Assembly (NCBI RefSeq): GCF_024105665.1
Contig: NZ_JAAAMK010000008.1
Coordinates: 124,001-188,000, forward strand
Origin: Aliihoeflea aestuarii
Lineage (GTDB): Bacteria; Pseudomonadota; Alphaproteobacteria; Rhizobiales; Rhizobiaceae
Length of the DNA: 64,000 nucleotides
Direction of reading: 5' to 3'
Below are positions 16,931 to 28,471 of this stretch, piece after piece. Positions within the stretch are counted from its first letter, which is position 1. Each line of letters starts with the position of its first letter. The translations under genes were made by a program, and so were the position numbers. The notes under the pieces were generated by a model. It did not search any database, had not been told where the DNA came from, and saw nothing but the letters and a program-made list of their open reading frames with translations.

Positions 16931-17761
16931 ATGGCGGGAAAACTCAGAGGCCGCGTGGCTTTGGTTTCGGGTTCGGGCCGTGGCATCGGACGCGAAATCG
17001 CGCTGAAGCTGGCATCAGAAGGCGCGCGCGTTGTGGTGAACGATCTCGACGTCGACCCGGCCAACGAAACCGCCGAGGCGGTCCGCGCCGCCGGGGGCGA
17101 GGCCGTGGTCTGCGCCGGAAGCGTGACAGAGGACGGCTTTGCAGAGCGTTTCATCAAGACGGGCATGGACAGCTTTGGCGGGCTGGACATCATCGTGAAC
17201 AACGCAGGCTACACCTGGGACAGCGTCGTTCAGAAGATGACGGATGAACAGTGGCAGGCGATCATCGACGTTCACCTGACCGCGCCCTTCAGGATCCTGC
17301 GCGCCGCCCAGCCGGTGATCAGCGCCAAGGCCAAGGAAGAGGCGGCCGCCGGGCAGGAGGTGTTCCGCAAGGTGGTGAACATCTCCTCGATCGCCGGCAC
17401 TGGAGGCAATGCCGGCCAGATCAACTATTCCGCCGCCAAGGCCGGAATCCTGGGCATGACCCGGACAATGGCGAAGGAATGGGGGCGCTACAAAGTGAAC
17501 GTCAACGCAGTGGCCTTTGGACCGATCCGCACCCGTCTGACCGAGGGCAGCGCCGACGGCGGCAACACGATCACGGTCGGGAACAGGGACATCAAGGTCG
17601 GCGTCAACCCGGACCTGCTCAGCCAAATGGAGCGGATGATCCCGCTGGGCCGGGTCGGCACGCCCGAAGAAGCGGCTGGTGCCGTCTATCTTTTCTGCTC
17701 GCCCGAATCGAACTTCATCTCGGGCCAGTATGTGATCTGCGGGGGCGGCTTCACCATCTGA
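16931..17761 (+). CDS. SDR dehydrogenase, probable 3-hydroxyacyl-CoA dehydrogenase
   Basis: A 276-residue classical SDR: cofactor motif SGSGRGIG near residue 13, NNAG near 90, Ser in VNISSIAG and the intact YSAAK catalytic pair near 180. Similar to FabG and to the dehydrogenase domain of multifunctional peroxisomal enzyme, so oxidation of a 3-hydroxyacyl-CoA before thiolysis is the likely step. GGGAGGAGA lies before the ATG. Co-transcribed with the thiolase. Confidence 0.85.
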   Translation: MAGKLRGRVALVSGSGRGIGREIALKLASEGARVVVNDLDVDPANETAEAVRAAGGEAVVCAGSVTEDGFAERFIKTGMDSFGGLDIIVNNAGYTWDSVVQKMTDEQWQAIIDVHLTAPFRILRAAQPVISAKAKEEAAAGQEVFRKVVNISSIAGTGGNAGQINYSAAKAGILGMTRTMAKEWGRYKVNVNAVAFGPIRTRLTEGSADGGNTITVGNRDIKVGVNPDLLSQMERMIPLGRVGTPEEAAGAVYLFCSPESNFISGQYVICGGGFTI

Positions 17762-17900
17762 CCTATGCGGTCGCAAGCCCGCATGGCGGGGTCTGAACAC
17801 CGCCGACATTGTGGCCGGGCGGTGCGCATATCGGCTATTTCCTTGAAAGGCTGATGCAAAATAAGCCCTTGAAGCACGGTTGACACTTCCTTGGAAATAA

Positions 17901-17916
17901 CCTAACAAGTGTTAGT
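17901..17916. promoter_or_regulatory. TetR-type operator, copy 3 (upstream of tetR)
   Basis: CCTAACAAGTGTTAGT; the inner 14 bases are CTAACA/TGTTAG arms around a two-base centre. It ends 29 bases before the GTG of the TetR gene, the usual position for autoregulation, and would control the whole operon to 24829. Confidence 0.75.
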
Positions 17917-17945
17917 TATGCAGGGGGCTTGAGCTGGATCCTTCC

Positions 17946-18578
17946 GTGGCCGAACGCGCTTCAAGAACAGTTTCAGTTGCTTCCATTCGCAGCCCAGTCG
18001 GGCGCGACGGCATACTGGATGTCGCGGCGCGGCTTTTTCGCGAACAGGGCTATGGCCCGGTTTCGCTCAGAAAGATCGCCGAGGCGGCGGGCATCAAGGC
18101 GGGCAGCATCTATTATCACTTCGGCTCTAAGGACGAGATTGTCGTGGCCATTCTGGATTTGGGTATCAGGGCCGTCCACGAAAAGATGCGCCAAGCTGTT
18201 TTGAGGCATGCCGATGGCGCCGCTGCCGCCGCCATTCTGCGGGCCGCGATCAGGGCACATCTGCGCGCGTTGCTGGATGTCAGTGACTACTCTTCGGCCA
18301 ATGTGCGGATTTTCGGGCAGGTGCCGCAATCCGTCCGCGATGCCAATCTGCCGACGCGCCGGGCCTACGAGGCCGAGTGGGATAATCTGTTGACCCGGCT
18401 CCAGAGGGACGGCGCCTTGCGGCGCAACGTCGATATCCGCCGGCTGCGCCTGATGCTTATCGGCGCGCTGAATGCAACGCTGGAGTGGTTCGACCCCGAA
18501 CGCGGCAGCGTCGAGGCACTGGCCTCGACGTATGCCGACGTCTTTCTCAATGGAATACTGGAACAGCGGGAAGTCTGA
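17946..18578 (+). CDS. TetR-family regulator, candidate master regulator of the locus
   Basis: A 210-residue TetR-type repressor. The DNA-binding domain is residues 20-65: ILDVAARLFREQGYG, SLRKIAEAAGIKAGSIYYHF and GSKDEIV, with the ligand domain after it. The start is GTG at 17946; no strong ribosome binding site is visible, consistent with low expression. It is first in an operon with the second carboxylase (2-base gap) and follows a palindromic operator. It is the only TetR gene in the window and the same palindrome occurs before all other catabolic operons, so it probably represses them until an acyl-CoA intermediate binds. The ligand is unknown. Confidence 0.9.
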   Translation: MAERASRTVSVASIRSPVGRDGILDVAARLFREQGYGPVSLRKIAEAAGIKAGSIYYHFGSKDEIVVAILDLGIRAVHEKMRQAVLRHADGAAAAAILRAAIRAHLRALLDVSDYSSANVRIFGQVPQSVRDANLPTRRAYEAEWDNLLTRLQRDGALRRNVDIRRLRLMLIGALNATLEWFDPERGSVEALASTYADVFLNGILEQREV

Positions 18579-18580
18579 TT

Positions 18581-20179
18581 ATGGCTGAACTCACGTCGGC
18601 CGTATTGGCCGGCTCGGAAACCTTCAGGGGCAATCACGCTGCACAGACAGCCCGCGTCGAGACATTGCGCGCGCGGATCGCCGCGGCAACCGCGGGTGGG
18701 CGCCCCGACATGGTCGAACGCCACCGCAGTCGCGGCAAGCTTCTGGTCCGCGAACGAATCGACCTGCTGGTGGATCCAGGCACCGCCTTCATAGAGCTTT
18801 CTTCGCTGGCGGCCCACGGACAATACGGCGGAGACGTGCCCGGCGCCGGGATCGTCACGGGCATTGGCATCGTGCACGGTCTGCCCTGCATGATCATCGC
18901 CAATGATGCCACGGTGAAAGGTGGATCATTTTACCACGAAACCGTCAAGAAGCACATCCGCGCGCAGGAGATCGCGGCAGAAAACCGCCTGCCCTGTCTT
19001 TACCTCGTCGATTGCGGCGGCGCCTATCTGCCCGAGCAGGACAGGGTCTTCCCCGATGCCCGTCATTTCGGCAATTCCTTTTACCGCCAGACCAATATGT
19101 CGGCCTCCGGCCTGCCGCAGATCTCGGCCGTCTTCGGCGGCTGCACGGCGGGAGGTGCCTACATTCCGGCGCTCTCGGACGAGGTCATCATGGTCCGCGG
19201 CAATGCGCGCATCCATCTTGGCGGCCCTTCCATCGTCAAGGTGGCGATCAATGAAGAGGTGGACGGCGAAACGCTGGGCGGGGCCGAGATGCATACCCGC
19301 ATCTCGGGCGTCAACGACCATCTGGCCGAAGACGAATATCATGCGCTGGCGCTGATGCGCGACATCGTCGGCAATCTGGGCCTCACGCGACCGATGGCCC
19401 CGGATGCACCCGCCGCCGCGCCCCTGCACGATCCCGAAGAGCTGTTGGGGGTTATCAGCGCCGACCGCAAGCAGCCCTATGATGTACGAGAGCTTCTGCT
19501 GCGCATCATCGATGCGGGCGAGCTCCGCGAATTCAAGCCGAACTGGGGCGAGACGCTTGTCTGCGGCACCGCCCGCGTCCACGGCTACCGCGTCGGAATC
19601 CTCGGCAACAACGGCGCGCTGCTCTCCGACAGCTCGCTCAAGGGCGCGCAGTTCGTGTCGATGTGCGACCAGCGCAACATTCCGCTTCTGTTCCTGCACA
19701 ACATTTCCGGCTTCATGGTCGGCACCGAGGCCGAGCGCGGCGGCATCGCCAAGGATAGCGCCAAGCTGGTCTACGCCATGTCGGTGGCCAAGGTGCCCCG
19801 GCTGTCGGTAATTGTGGGCGGATCCTACGGGGCCGGCAACTACGGTATGTGCGGCCGGGGGTTTGCGCCGCGCTTTCTCTTCGCCTGGCCCACAGCGGAG
19901 TTGGCCACCATGTCGGCCGACATCGCCTCGAATGTGATGCAGGAACTGCGCCGCGGGAAGGGCGGAGACCCGGCGAAGGTGCAGGCCGATCTGGAACGCA
20001 TCGTGGCCGAGGTGCGCGCGCAATATGCCAAACAGTCCGACCCCTATTACGCCACATCGCGGCTCTGGGACGATGGCCTGATCGAGCCTGGCCAGACTCG
20101 CGACATCCTGGGCCTGTGCCTGGCCATAGTGACCTCGGTTCCGGACACGGGGCGTCACACGCCCGTCTTCAGAATGTAA
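18581..20179 (+). CDS. acyl-CoA carboxylase, carboxyltransferase subunit (methylcrotonyl-CoA type)
   Basis: A 532-residue carboxyltransferase of the methylcrotonyl-CoA carboxylase beta family. Oxyanion segments GGCTAGGAYIPAL (near 188) and GSYGAGNYGMCGRG are intact. Residue 163 is Phe (HFGNSF), as in methylcrotonyl-CoA carboxylases, while the paralogue at 8303 has Gly; a shorter acyl pocket is predicted. The start MAELTS at 18581 is two bases after the regulator stop. It works with the fused alpha subunit at 20971; the crotonase gene between them gives the order beta, hydratase, alpha seen in liu clusters. Confidence 0.9.
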   Translation: MAELTSAVLAGSETFRGNHAAQTARVETLRARIAAATAGGRPDMVERHRSRGKLLVRERIDLLVDPGTAFIELSSLAAHGQYGGDVPGAGIVTGIGIVHGLPCMIIANDATVKGGSFYHETVKKHIRAQEIAAENRLPCLYLVDCGGAYLPEQDRVFPDARHFGNSFYRQTNMSASGLPQISAVFGGCTAGGAYIPALSDEVIMVRGNARIHLGGPSIVKVAINEEVDGETLGGAEMHTRISGVNDHLAEDEYHALALMRDIVGNLGLTRPMAPDAPAAAPLHDPEELLGVISADRKQPYDVRELLLRIIDAGELREFKPNWGETLVCGTARVHGYRVGILGNNGALLSDSSLKGAQFVSMCDQRNIPLLFLHNISGFMVGTEAERGGIAKDSAKLVYAMSVAKVPRLSVIVGGSYGAGNYGMCGRGFAPRFLFAWPTAELATMSADIASNVMQELRRGKGGDPAKVQADLERIVAEVRAQYAKQSDPYYATSRLWDDGLIEPGQTRDILGLCLAIVTSVPDTGRHTPVFRM

Positions 20180-20188
20180 GGATAGGCA

Positions 20189-20970
20189 ATGGTTTACGAT
20201 CGCTATGAAACGCTGCGGATCGAACTGGACGCGCGCGGCGTCGCCACCGTGATCCTCAATCGCCCCGACAAGCACAATGCGCTCAACGCGGCGCTGATCT
20301 CGGAACTCGCCGATGCGGCGGCGGCGCTTGCCGAGGACGGGGCGGTGCGCATCGTGGTGCTGACCGGGGAGGGCAGGAGCTTCTGCGCGGGGGGCGACTT
20401 CAACTGGTTCGCCTCGAACGTGCAAAAGAGCCGCGCGGAACGGGTGGAACAGAGCGCCACGCTCGCTCGGCTCTTGCGCCGGCTCGACACACTGCCAAAG
20501 CCGCTGATCGGGCGAATCAACGGGGCGGCCTATGGCGGGGGCGTCGGCCTGATATCGGTGTGCGACTACGCCATCGGCGCCGAGGGCGCGACGTTCGGCC
20601 TGACCGAGGTGCGGCTCGGCCTCCTGCCCGCCAACATCTCACCCTATGTGGTGGCGCGCATCGGCGAGGCGGCGTCGCGCGAGACGATGCTGTCCGGTGC
20701 CCTGTTCGACACGGCGCGGGCCGAACGGATCGGACTGCTGACCGAGGTGGTCGCGCCCGATGCGCTGGACGAGGCGGTGGAGCGCGTCGTCCAGGCCCAT
20801 CTGCAGGCCGCGCCCGGGGCAGTGGCCGACACCAAGCGGCTGATCGCCTATGTCGCGAGCCACGGGCTCGAAGACAGCATGATCTATACCGCCGACCGCC
20901 TGGCCGACGCCTGGGAGACCGAGGAAGGCATCGAGGGGATCAACAGCTTCCTGAACAAGGACACGCCGTC

Positions 20971-20986
<16 letters not shown>
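20189..20986 (+). CDS. enoyl-CoA hydratase, methylglutaconyl-CoA hydratase (LiuC/AtuE) type
   Basis: A 265-residue crotonase with both catalytic Glu residues: one in FGLTEVRLGLLP near residue 138 and one in SRETMLSG near 160. Oxyanion segments are FCAGGDFNW and NGAAYGGGVGL. The segment after the first Glu (ANISPYVV) is typical of AUH/LiuC/AtuE proteins, which hydrate the 3-methylglutaconyl-CoA-like product of the carboxylase. Its position between the two carboxylase subunit genes supports this. Its 3' end overlaps the start of the alpha-subunit gene by 16 bases. Confidence 0.88.
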
Positions 20987-22982
<1,996 letters not shown>

Positions 22983-22986
<4 letters not shown>

Positions 22987-24149
22987 CCCGACACGAGACT
23001 ATCGACGCGGCCACCGGCCCGTTCGGCGAGGATATCCAAATGATCCGAGCTCAGCTGCGGCGCTTCATCGAAACCGAGGTGAAGCCCAAGGGCGAAGCCT
23101 GGGAAGAGAAGGGCATGGTTTCGCGCGAGGTGCTACGCCAGATGGGCGCGCTCGGCGTTCTCGGCATGCGCTATGACGAACAGTATGGCGGCGCCGGGCT
23201 CGATGTCATGTCGAGCGTGATGCTGGCCGAGGAGGTCGGCCGGTCCACCTTCGGCGGGTTCTCGGCCACGGTGCTGGTGCATACCGATATGGCCTCGCCG
23301 CACCTGGAAAACGCCGGCACACCCGAGCAGAAGGCGCGCTGGTTGCCCGGCATCACCGCGGGCGAGACGATCACCGCCGTCGCCGTGACCGAACCGGGCG
23401 CGGGCTCGGACGTTGCGGGGATGCGCACCCGCGCCGTGCAGCATGGGTCGGATTGGGTGTTGAACGGCACCAAGATGTTCATCACCAACGGTGTGCATGG
23501 CGATCTCTACTTTGTTGGCGCCAAGACCGACCCCGACGCCAAGGGCTCGCGCGGGATCACCATGTTCGCCATCGAAAAGGGCACACCGGGCTTTTCGGTC
23601 GGCCGGGCGCTGAACAAGACCGGCTGGCTGTGTTCGGACACGGCCGAGCTGATTTTCGAGGATGTCCGCGTGCCGGCCGAGAACGTCCTCGGCGAGGTGA
23701 ACCGCGGCTTTTATGCGGTGATGAAGAACTTCCAGAACGAGCGGATCGTGCTGGGCGCGATGGTCTGCGCCGAGGCGCAGACCGCGCTGGACATGACCGT
23801 GGACTATGTCAAGCAGCGCAAGGCTTTCGGCGGCGTTTTGTGGAACAAGCAGGTCGTCCGCCAGCGTCTTGCGGACTGCCAGACACGGATCGAGGCGGGC
23901 CGGCAGCTCGTCTATCACGCCGCGCGGCTCGACGCGGCTGGCGTTGAATGCGTGCGCGAGGTGTCAATGGTGAAGGCTTATTGCGGCGAGCTGGCCAACA
24001 GCGTGCTCTATGACTGCGTGCAGTTCCATGGCGGCATGGGCTACATGCGCGAAAACCCGGTCGAGCGAATGTCGCGCGACGTTCGTGTGCAGGCGATCGG
24101 CGGGGGCGCGACCGAGGTGATGCTTGAAGAAGTCGCCAAGCGCATGTGA
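22983..24149 (+). CDS. acyl-CoA dehydrogenase (citronellyl-CoA dehydrogenase-like)
   Basis: A 388-residue acyl-CoA dehydrogenase. Seen are VAVTEPGAGSDVAGM, the FEDVRVPAENVLGE loop and FHGGMGYMRENPVERM. The C-terminal Glu position is Gly (GGGATEV) and a Glu in NFQNERIV takes the IVD-type base position, favouring branched substrates. It starts with GTG overlapping the carboxylase stop by four bases. Dehydrogenase, carboxylase and hydratase together make one beta-decarboxymethylation-like set, as in Atu and Liu pathways; AtuD is the nearest functional analogue by context. Confidence 0.87.
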
Positions 24150-24223
24150 ACAGCCAATTGAGCCCCAACCTCTGAAGAAAACTCTTCAAGATCTCAGCCC
24201 AAGTCATGAAAGGAGTCAGAAAG

Positions 24224-24829
24224 ATGTATAGCAACAAGATGTTTGTGGGACGGAATATTGGCGCAACATTGCTCGGCGAGGCGCTCATCCTGATCGCCGG
24301 TACGATACTTCTGACGGCGTCTGCGAAGGCGCAAGTTCCGTTCTATCCAGTTCCGATGACGTTGCAGACCCTGGTGGTCGTTGCGCTTGGCCTGTTCCTC
24401 GGGCCTGTCCGTGGTTCAGGCATCGTCATTGCCTATATCCTGCAGGGGCTGGCAGGCTATCCGGTCTTCGCCGGCACGCCACCGGCGTCTTCTGGCCTGG
24501 CATATGTTGCCGGGCCGACGGGCGGCTACCTTGCGGGTTTTGCGATATCGGCCTTTGCGGCTGGATGGCTGGCAAGAAAAGGATATTCCAAGACAATCCC
24601 GGGGGCGGTCACAGTTGCAGTCGTCGCAGGTGCGCTGATCTACGTTCCCGGGCTCGCATGGCTGGGTGTCTTCACCGGCTATGGAGAGCGCCTCCTCACG
24701 GCCGGCTTCTATCCGTTTCTGTTGGGTGACTTGGTTAAATCGGTTATCGCCGGTCTGCTCTTCATTGGCGCATCCGCGGTCGTTCCGGGACTTGGACACA
24801 TGTCGGGAGAAAAGCCCGAGAAGAAATAA
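24224..24829 (+). CDS. bioY: BioY biotin transporter, ECF S-component
   Basis: A 201-residue membrane protein with about six hydrophobic segments. Family motifs are PFYPVPMTLQTL near residue 42, GPVRGSG, GPTGGYL and FLLGDLVK near the C-terminus. BioY binds and imports biotin, alone or with an ECF energising module (not seen here). The start at 24224 is chosen because AAAGGAG precedes it; a further in-frame ATG lies at 24206. It sits 74 bases behind an operon that encodes one of two biotin-dependent carboxylases, so cofactor supply is probably induced with the enzymes. Confidence 0.9.
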   Translation: MYSNKMFVGRNIGATLLGEALILIAGTILLTASAKAQVPFYPVPMTLQTLVVVALGLFLGPVRGSGIVIAYILQGLAGYPVFAGTPPASSGLAYVAGPTGGYLAGFAISAFAAGWLARKGYSKTIPGAVTVAVVAGALIYVPGLAWLGVFTGYGERLLTAGFYPFLLGDLVKSVIAGLLFIGASAVVPGLGHMSGEKPEKK

Positions 24830-25046
24830 TGGAGTGTCCCTTCTCGACCGCGAACGATGCGGAGACCAAAGATGGTGTCCGCGTTTCGAGGGCGATGGCT
24901 TTCGCCTTGTGGCGTCCTGGCCGAAATGCCGCCGCACGGCTTCATTCAGCCGGCGAGGCGACCTATCGAGCGAACGGGCGATCCGTGACTCGCCCGCTTC
25001 GCCCCATCACTTTCTTGCGGCCTTCGCGTAGATTCCCTCCTTCAAA

Positions 25047-25062
25047 TCTAACATATGTTAGA
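25047..25062. promoter_or_regulatory. TetR-type operator, copy 4 (perfect palindrome)
   Basis: TCTAACATATGTTAGA is perfectly palindromic, and the symmetry extends two bases further on each side (25045-25064). It ends 36 bases before the CoA-transferase start at 25099. The preceding stretch 24830-25040 holds no gene I can support. Confidence 0.85.
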
Positions 25063-25098
25063 TTATGCTTGCTTTCGTGAGTACCAGGGAGGGCTGAC

Positions 25099-26316
25099 AT
25101 GGCGATGCCGCTCGGCGATATTCGGATCATTGAACTTGGCCATGTGATCGCAGGGCCGCTGGCGGCAGCACTCCTTTCGGATTTCGGTGCCGAGGTGATC
25201 AAGATCGAAGCCCCCGGCCGAGGCGACATGATGCGCGAATTGGGCCCGAAAGCGCAGGACGGGGTCGGCGTCTGGTGGAAGACGCTTGCCCGCAACAAGC
25301 GAATCCTCGCGCTCGACTGGAAGAGCGATCCCGGGCGCAAGGTCCTGGAAAAGCTGGTCGAAAGTACCGATGTTCTGGTGGAAAATTTCCGTCCCGGCGT
25401 GCTCGAGCGGGCGGGGATCGGGCCTGAGGTTCTGCATCAATGGAACCCCGACCTGGTGATCTTGCGGGTGTCGGGCTACGGACAGGATGGGCCGATGCGT
25501 AAGACGCCGGCCTTTGGGCGCGCCGCCGAGGCGATGAGCGGCCTGGCGCACCTCACGGGCTACGCCGATGGCTCGCCAATGCATCCCGGTTTCCCGGCCG
25601 CCGACAGCACGACGGGGCTGATGGGAGCCCTGGGCATCATGATCGCCCTTTTCGCCCGCGAGAGGGGCAGGGTTCGCGGTCAGATCGTCGATCTGGCGGT
25701 ATTCGAAGCCCTGTTGCGGCTAATCGATTATCATATTCCCGCTCTGACCGGAGCAGGTGTCTCGCCGATGCGCAACGGGCTGCGTCAGCCGATGGATTTT
25801 GCGCCGGGCGGCACATTCCGCACCAAGGACGGTGTCTGGGTGACCGTCTCGGCCGGGGGCGCGGAGACGGCCAGACGGCTGTTGCGCGCGGTGGGCGGGG
25901 ACAGTTTTGCCGAGGATCCGCGCTTTGCCACGATGGAGGGAATCTCGGCGCATATGAGCGAGATCTTTGACCGGCTCAACGAATTCGTCACCGCGAGGGA
26001 GTTTGCCGAGGTCGAGGCGGAATTCGCGCTCCACGACGCGGTGGCCGCGCCAGTGCTGAGCGCCGAGAACATCGTGGCCCACCCGCAGATCGCCCATCGC
26101 GGCGATATCGTATCGGTCGAAGGCGATGCGACGAAGGTGGTCGGCCCAGTGCCGCGTCTGAGTGATACGCCGGGCAGCGTTCGCTGGTTGGGGCGGCGGC
26201 CGGGCGCGGACACTGCTGAAATCATGCAGGAGCTCGGCTGCGACCTGGCGACGATCGAAAGGTTGGTGGAGGCAGGCCTGATCGCAGTTGGCCCTGCCGG
26301 GGAGGAAACGGCATGA
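25099..26316 (+). CDS. CaiB/BaiF-type CoA-transferase
   Basis: A 405-residue class III CoA-transferase: N-terminal IIELGHVIAGPLAAALLSDFGAEVIKIE, the NKRILALDWKS segment, and LVENFRPGVLER. The catalytic Asp expected in the family falls in the AADSTTGLMGALG segment near residue 170. It would move CoA between acids, activating a pathway acid without ATP. AGGGAGGG precedes the ATG and a palindromic operator lies in the promoter. The acyl-CoA dehydrogenase gene overlaps its stop by four bases. Which donor and acceptor are used cannot be read from sequence. Confidence 0.85.
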   Translation: MAMPLGDIRIIELGHVIAGPLAAALLSDFGAEVIKIEAPGRGDMMRELGPKAQDGVGVWWKTLARNKRILALDWKSDPGRKVLEKLVESTDVLVENFRPGVLERAGIGPEVLHQWNPDLVILRVSGYGQDGPMRKTPAFGRAAEAMSGLAHLTGYADGSPMHPGFPAADSTTGLMGALGIMIALFARERGRVRGQIVDLAVFEALLRLIDYHIPALTGAGVSPMRNGLRQPMDFAPGGTFRTKDGVWVTVSAGGAETARRLLRAVGGDSFAEDPRFATMEGISAHMSEIFDRLNEFVTAREFAEVEAEFALHDAVAAPVLSAENIVAHPQIAHRGDIVSVEGDATKVVGPVPRLSDTPGSVRWLGRRPGADTAEIMQELGCDLATIERLVEAGLIAVGPAGEETA

Positions 26317-27479
26317 GTTTCAGGCTGACCGAACACCAGCAGGACATCCGCGATACGATCCTGAGGATCTGTGCGGCCTTCGACGACGAATACTGGCTGG
26401 AGCGCGACCGCAACGGCGGCTTTCCCCACGACCTGCACAGGGCGATGGCGGACGGCGGCTGGCTGGGAATTGCCATGCCGGAGGAGTTTGGAGGCGCCGG
26501 CCTCGGGATCACCGAAGCCACGATCATGATGCAGGCCATTGCCGAGTCTGGCGGCGGTGCCAGCGCGGCCTCGGCCGTTCACATGAACATCTTCGGACTG
26601 AACCCGGTCGTGGTCTTCGGCAGCGCGGAGCAAAAGGCACGGATGCTGCCACCTCTGATTAAAGGGCGCGAGAAGGCCTGTTTCGGCGTCACCGAGCCGA
26701 CGACCGGCCTCGACACGACCAGGCTCAAAACGCGCGCGGTTCGACAGGGGGAACGCTATGTCGTGCATGGCCAGAAAGTTTGGATTTCCACCGCCCAGGT
26801 GGCCGACAAGATCTTGCTTCTGGCGCGCACGACGCCGCTCGAAGAGGTGGCAAAACCGACCGAGGGCCTGTCGCTCTTCTATACCGATCTGGACCGGACC
26901 TTCGTCGATGTGCGCGAGATCGAGAAGATGGGCCGCAAGGCGGTCGACTCGAACGAACTGTTCATCGATGGGCTGCCGATCCCGGCGGAGGACCTGATCG
27001 GCGAGGAAGGACAGGGTTTCAGACAGATCCTGCACGGGCTCAATCCCGAGCGTATCCTCGTGGCCGGGGAGTGCGTGGGCATTGCCCGGATCGCTCTAAA
27101 ACGCGCTGCCGCCTATGCCAAGGAGCGCCAGGTTTTCGGACGCCCGATCGGACAGAACCAGGGGGTGCAGCACCCGCTCGCCAAGGCCTGGGCGAAGGTC
27201 GAGGCTGCGAACCTGATGGTAATGCATGCGGCGGCGCTCTACGACGCGGGAGAGCCGTGCGGGGTCGAGGCGAATGCCGCCAAGTTGCTGGCGGCCGAAG
27301 CCGCTGTCGAGGCGACACAAACGGCACAGATGACATTTGGCGGCTTCGGCTACGCCAAGGAATATCACATCGAGAGACTGGTTCGCGAAGCGCTTCTCTT
27401 TCACATCGTGCCGGTCACGCCGCAGATGCTGATGTCGTTCATCGCCGAGAAGGCGCTGGGTCTGCCCAAATCGTACTGA
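26313..27479 (+). CDS. acyl-CoA dehydrogenase
   Basis: A 388-residue acyl-CoA dehydrogenase. CFGVTEPTTGLDTTRLKT replaces the usual TEPGAGSD block, and the C-terminus ends with VTPQMLMSFIAEKALGLP, a distinct subfamily with Val-Pro where others have the GT motif. A Glu in LNPERILVAG occupies the IVD-like base position. Starts by a four-base overlap with the CoA-transferase gene. Electron acceptor is presumably the ETF at 38334-40018. Confidence 0.85.
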   Translation: MSFRLTEHQQDIRDTILRICAAFDDEYWLERDRNGGFPHDLHRAMADGGWLGIAMPEEFGGAGLGITEATIMMQAIAESGGGASAASAVHMNIFGLNPVVVFGSAEQKARMLPPLIKGREKACFGVTEPTTGLDTTRLKTRAVRQGERYVVHGQKVWISTAQVADKILLLARTTPLEEVAKPTEGLSLFYTDLDRTFVDVREIEKMGRKAVDSNELFIDGLPIPAEDLIGEEGQGFRQILHGLNPERILVAGECVGIARIALKRAAAYAKERQVFGRPIGQNQGVQHPLAKAWAKVEAANLMVMHAAALYDAGEPCGVEANAAKLLAAEAAVEATQTAQMTFGGFGYAKEYHIERLVREALLFHIVPVTPQMLMSFIAEKALGLPKSY

Positions 27480-27524
27480 AACCGGAGCGAAACCGTTCCA
27501 GTGAAAAGGGGGGTTGCGCATTTT

Positions 27525-27540
27525 TCTAACGTGCGTTAGA
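27525..27540. promoter_or_regulatory. TetR-type operator, copy 5
   Basis: TCTAACGTGCGTTAGA: both arms are intact except at the centre. It ends 49 bases before the SDR start at 27590. Gaps downstream are mostly short, so it may control the long operon to 40018. Confidence 0.8.
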
Positions 27541-27589
27541 TTTAGTCAGATCAAGGACAACAGTCCGATCCGCTTTGGGAGGAACGTCA

Positions 27590-28444
27590 ATGCCGGAAGC
27601 CGGTTACGGGTTTTCCCGTGAACGACTGCGCGATCATCCAACGGTCTATGTTGATGGGCTGTTCTCGGGAAAAACCATTGTCGTGACCGGCGCGGGAGGC
27701 GGGCTGGGCCTGGCGATCGCCACCCTGTTCGCCCGTCTCGGGGCTGATCTGGCCATCAACGGGCGGAACGAGGAAAAGCTCGAAGAAGCCGCAAAGTTCC
27801 TGCGTGGCTTTGGCGGGCAGGTGCTGGCTCGTCCCATGACCATCCGGAATCCCGAACAGGTACAGAATTTCGTGGATGGCGTGGGCGATCATTTCGGCGG
27901 GTTCGACATTCTGGTAAACAATGCGGGTGGACAGTTTCCGCAGCCCGCCCTTGAATATGCGCCGAAGGGCTGGAACGCCGTCATCGACACCAACCTCAAT
28001 GGCACCTGGTGGATGATGCAGGCCGCGGCCCGAAACTGGGTCAAGGCCAAGCGTCCTGGTGCCATCGTGAGCATTGTCGCGGATATCTGGCGCGGGATGC
28101 CTGGTATCGCGCATAGCTGTGCTGCGCGCGCCGGGGTCATCTACCTGTCCAAATCGGTGGCCGTCGAATGGGCGCCGCACAATATCCGCGTCAATTGCGT
28201 GGCGCCGGGATGCTGCGAAAGCACCGGGTTTGCGCGATATCCCGAGGAGGGGGCGGCGACGTTTGAGGAGTCGAACCCGATGCGCCACGCCGGAGACGAA
28301 TGGGATGTCGCCGAGGCGGTAGTCTATTTGGCTGCGCCTTCCGGCAAGTTCATTACCGGCGAAGTGTTGACCGTGGACGGCGGGCAGCAGCTGTGGGGCG
28401 ATCCCTGGCCGACGGGCCGGCCCGACTATTTCCGTATCGCGTGA
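27590..28444 (+). CDS. SDR oxidoreductase, 2,4-dienoyl-CoA reductase-like
   Basis: A 284-residue SDR, paralogue of 1040-1897. Motifs: VTGAGGGLG near residue 27, NNAGGQFPQPA near 108 and AARAGVIYLSKSVAVEWAP near 183. The YxxxK catalytic pair is again missing: Ser stands at the Tyr position and Arg at the Lys position. Start at 27590 with TTTGGGAGG upstream. It lies 27 bases before livG, suggesting that reduction of an unsaturated or ring intermediate is coupled to uptake. Confidence 0.85.
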   Translation: MPEAGYGFSRERLRDHPTVYVDGLFSGKTIVVTGAGGGLGLAIATLFARLGADLAINGRNEEKLEEAAKFLRGFGGQVLARPMTIRNPEQVQNFVDGVGDHFGGFDILVNNAGGQFPQPALEYAPKGWNAVIDTNLNGTWWMMQAAARNWVKAKRPGAIVSIVADIWRGMPGIAHSCAARAGVIYLSKSVAVEWAPHNIRVNCVAPGCCESTGFARYPEEGAATFEESNPMRHAGDEWDVAEAVVYLAAPSGKFITGEVLTVDGGQQLWGDPWPTGRPDYFRIA

Positions 28445-28471
28445 TACCAGAACAAGAGCTTCGACGGCGAT

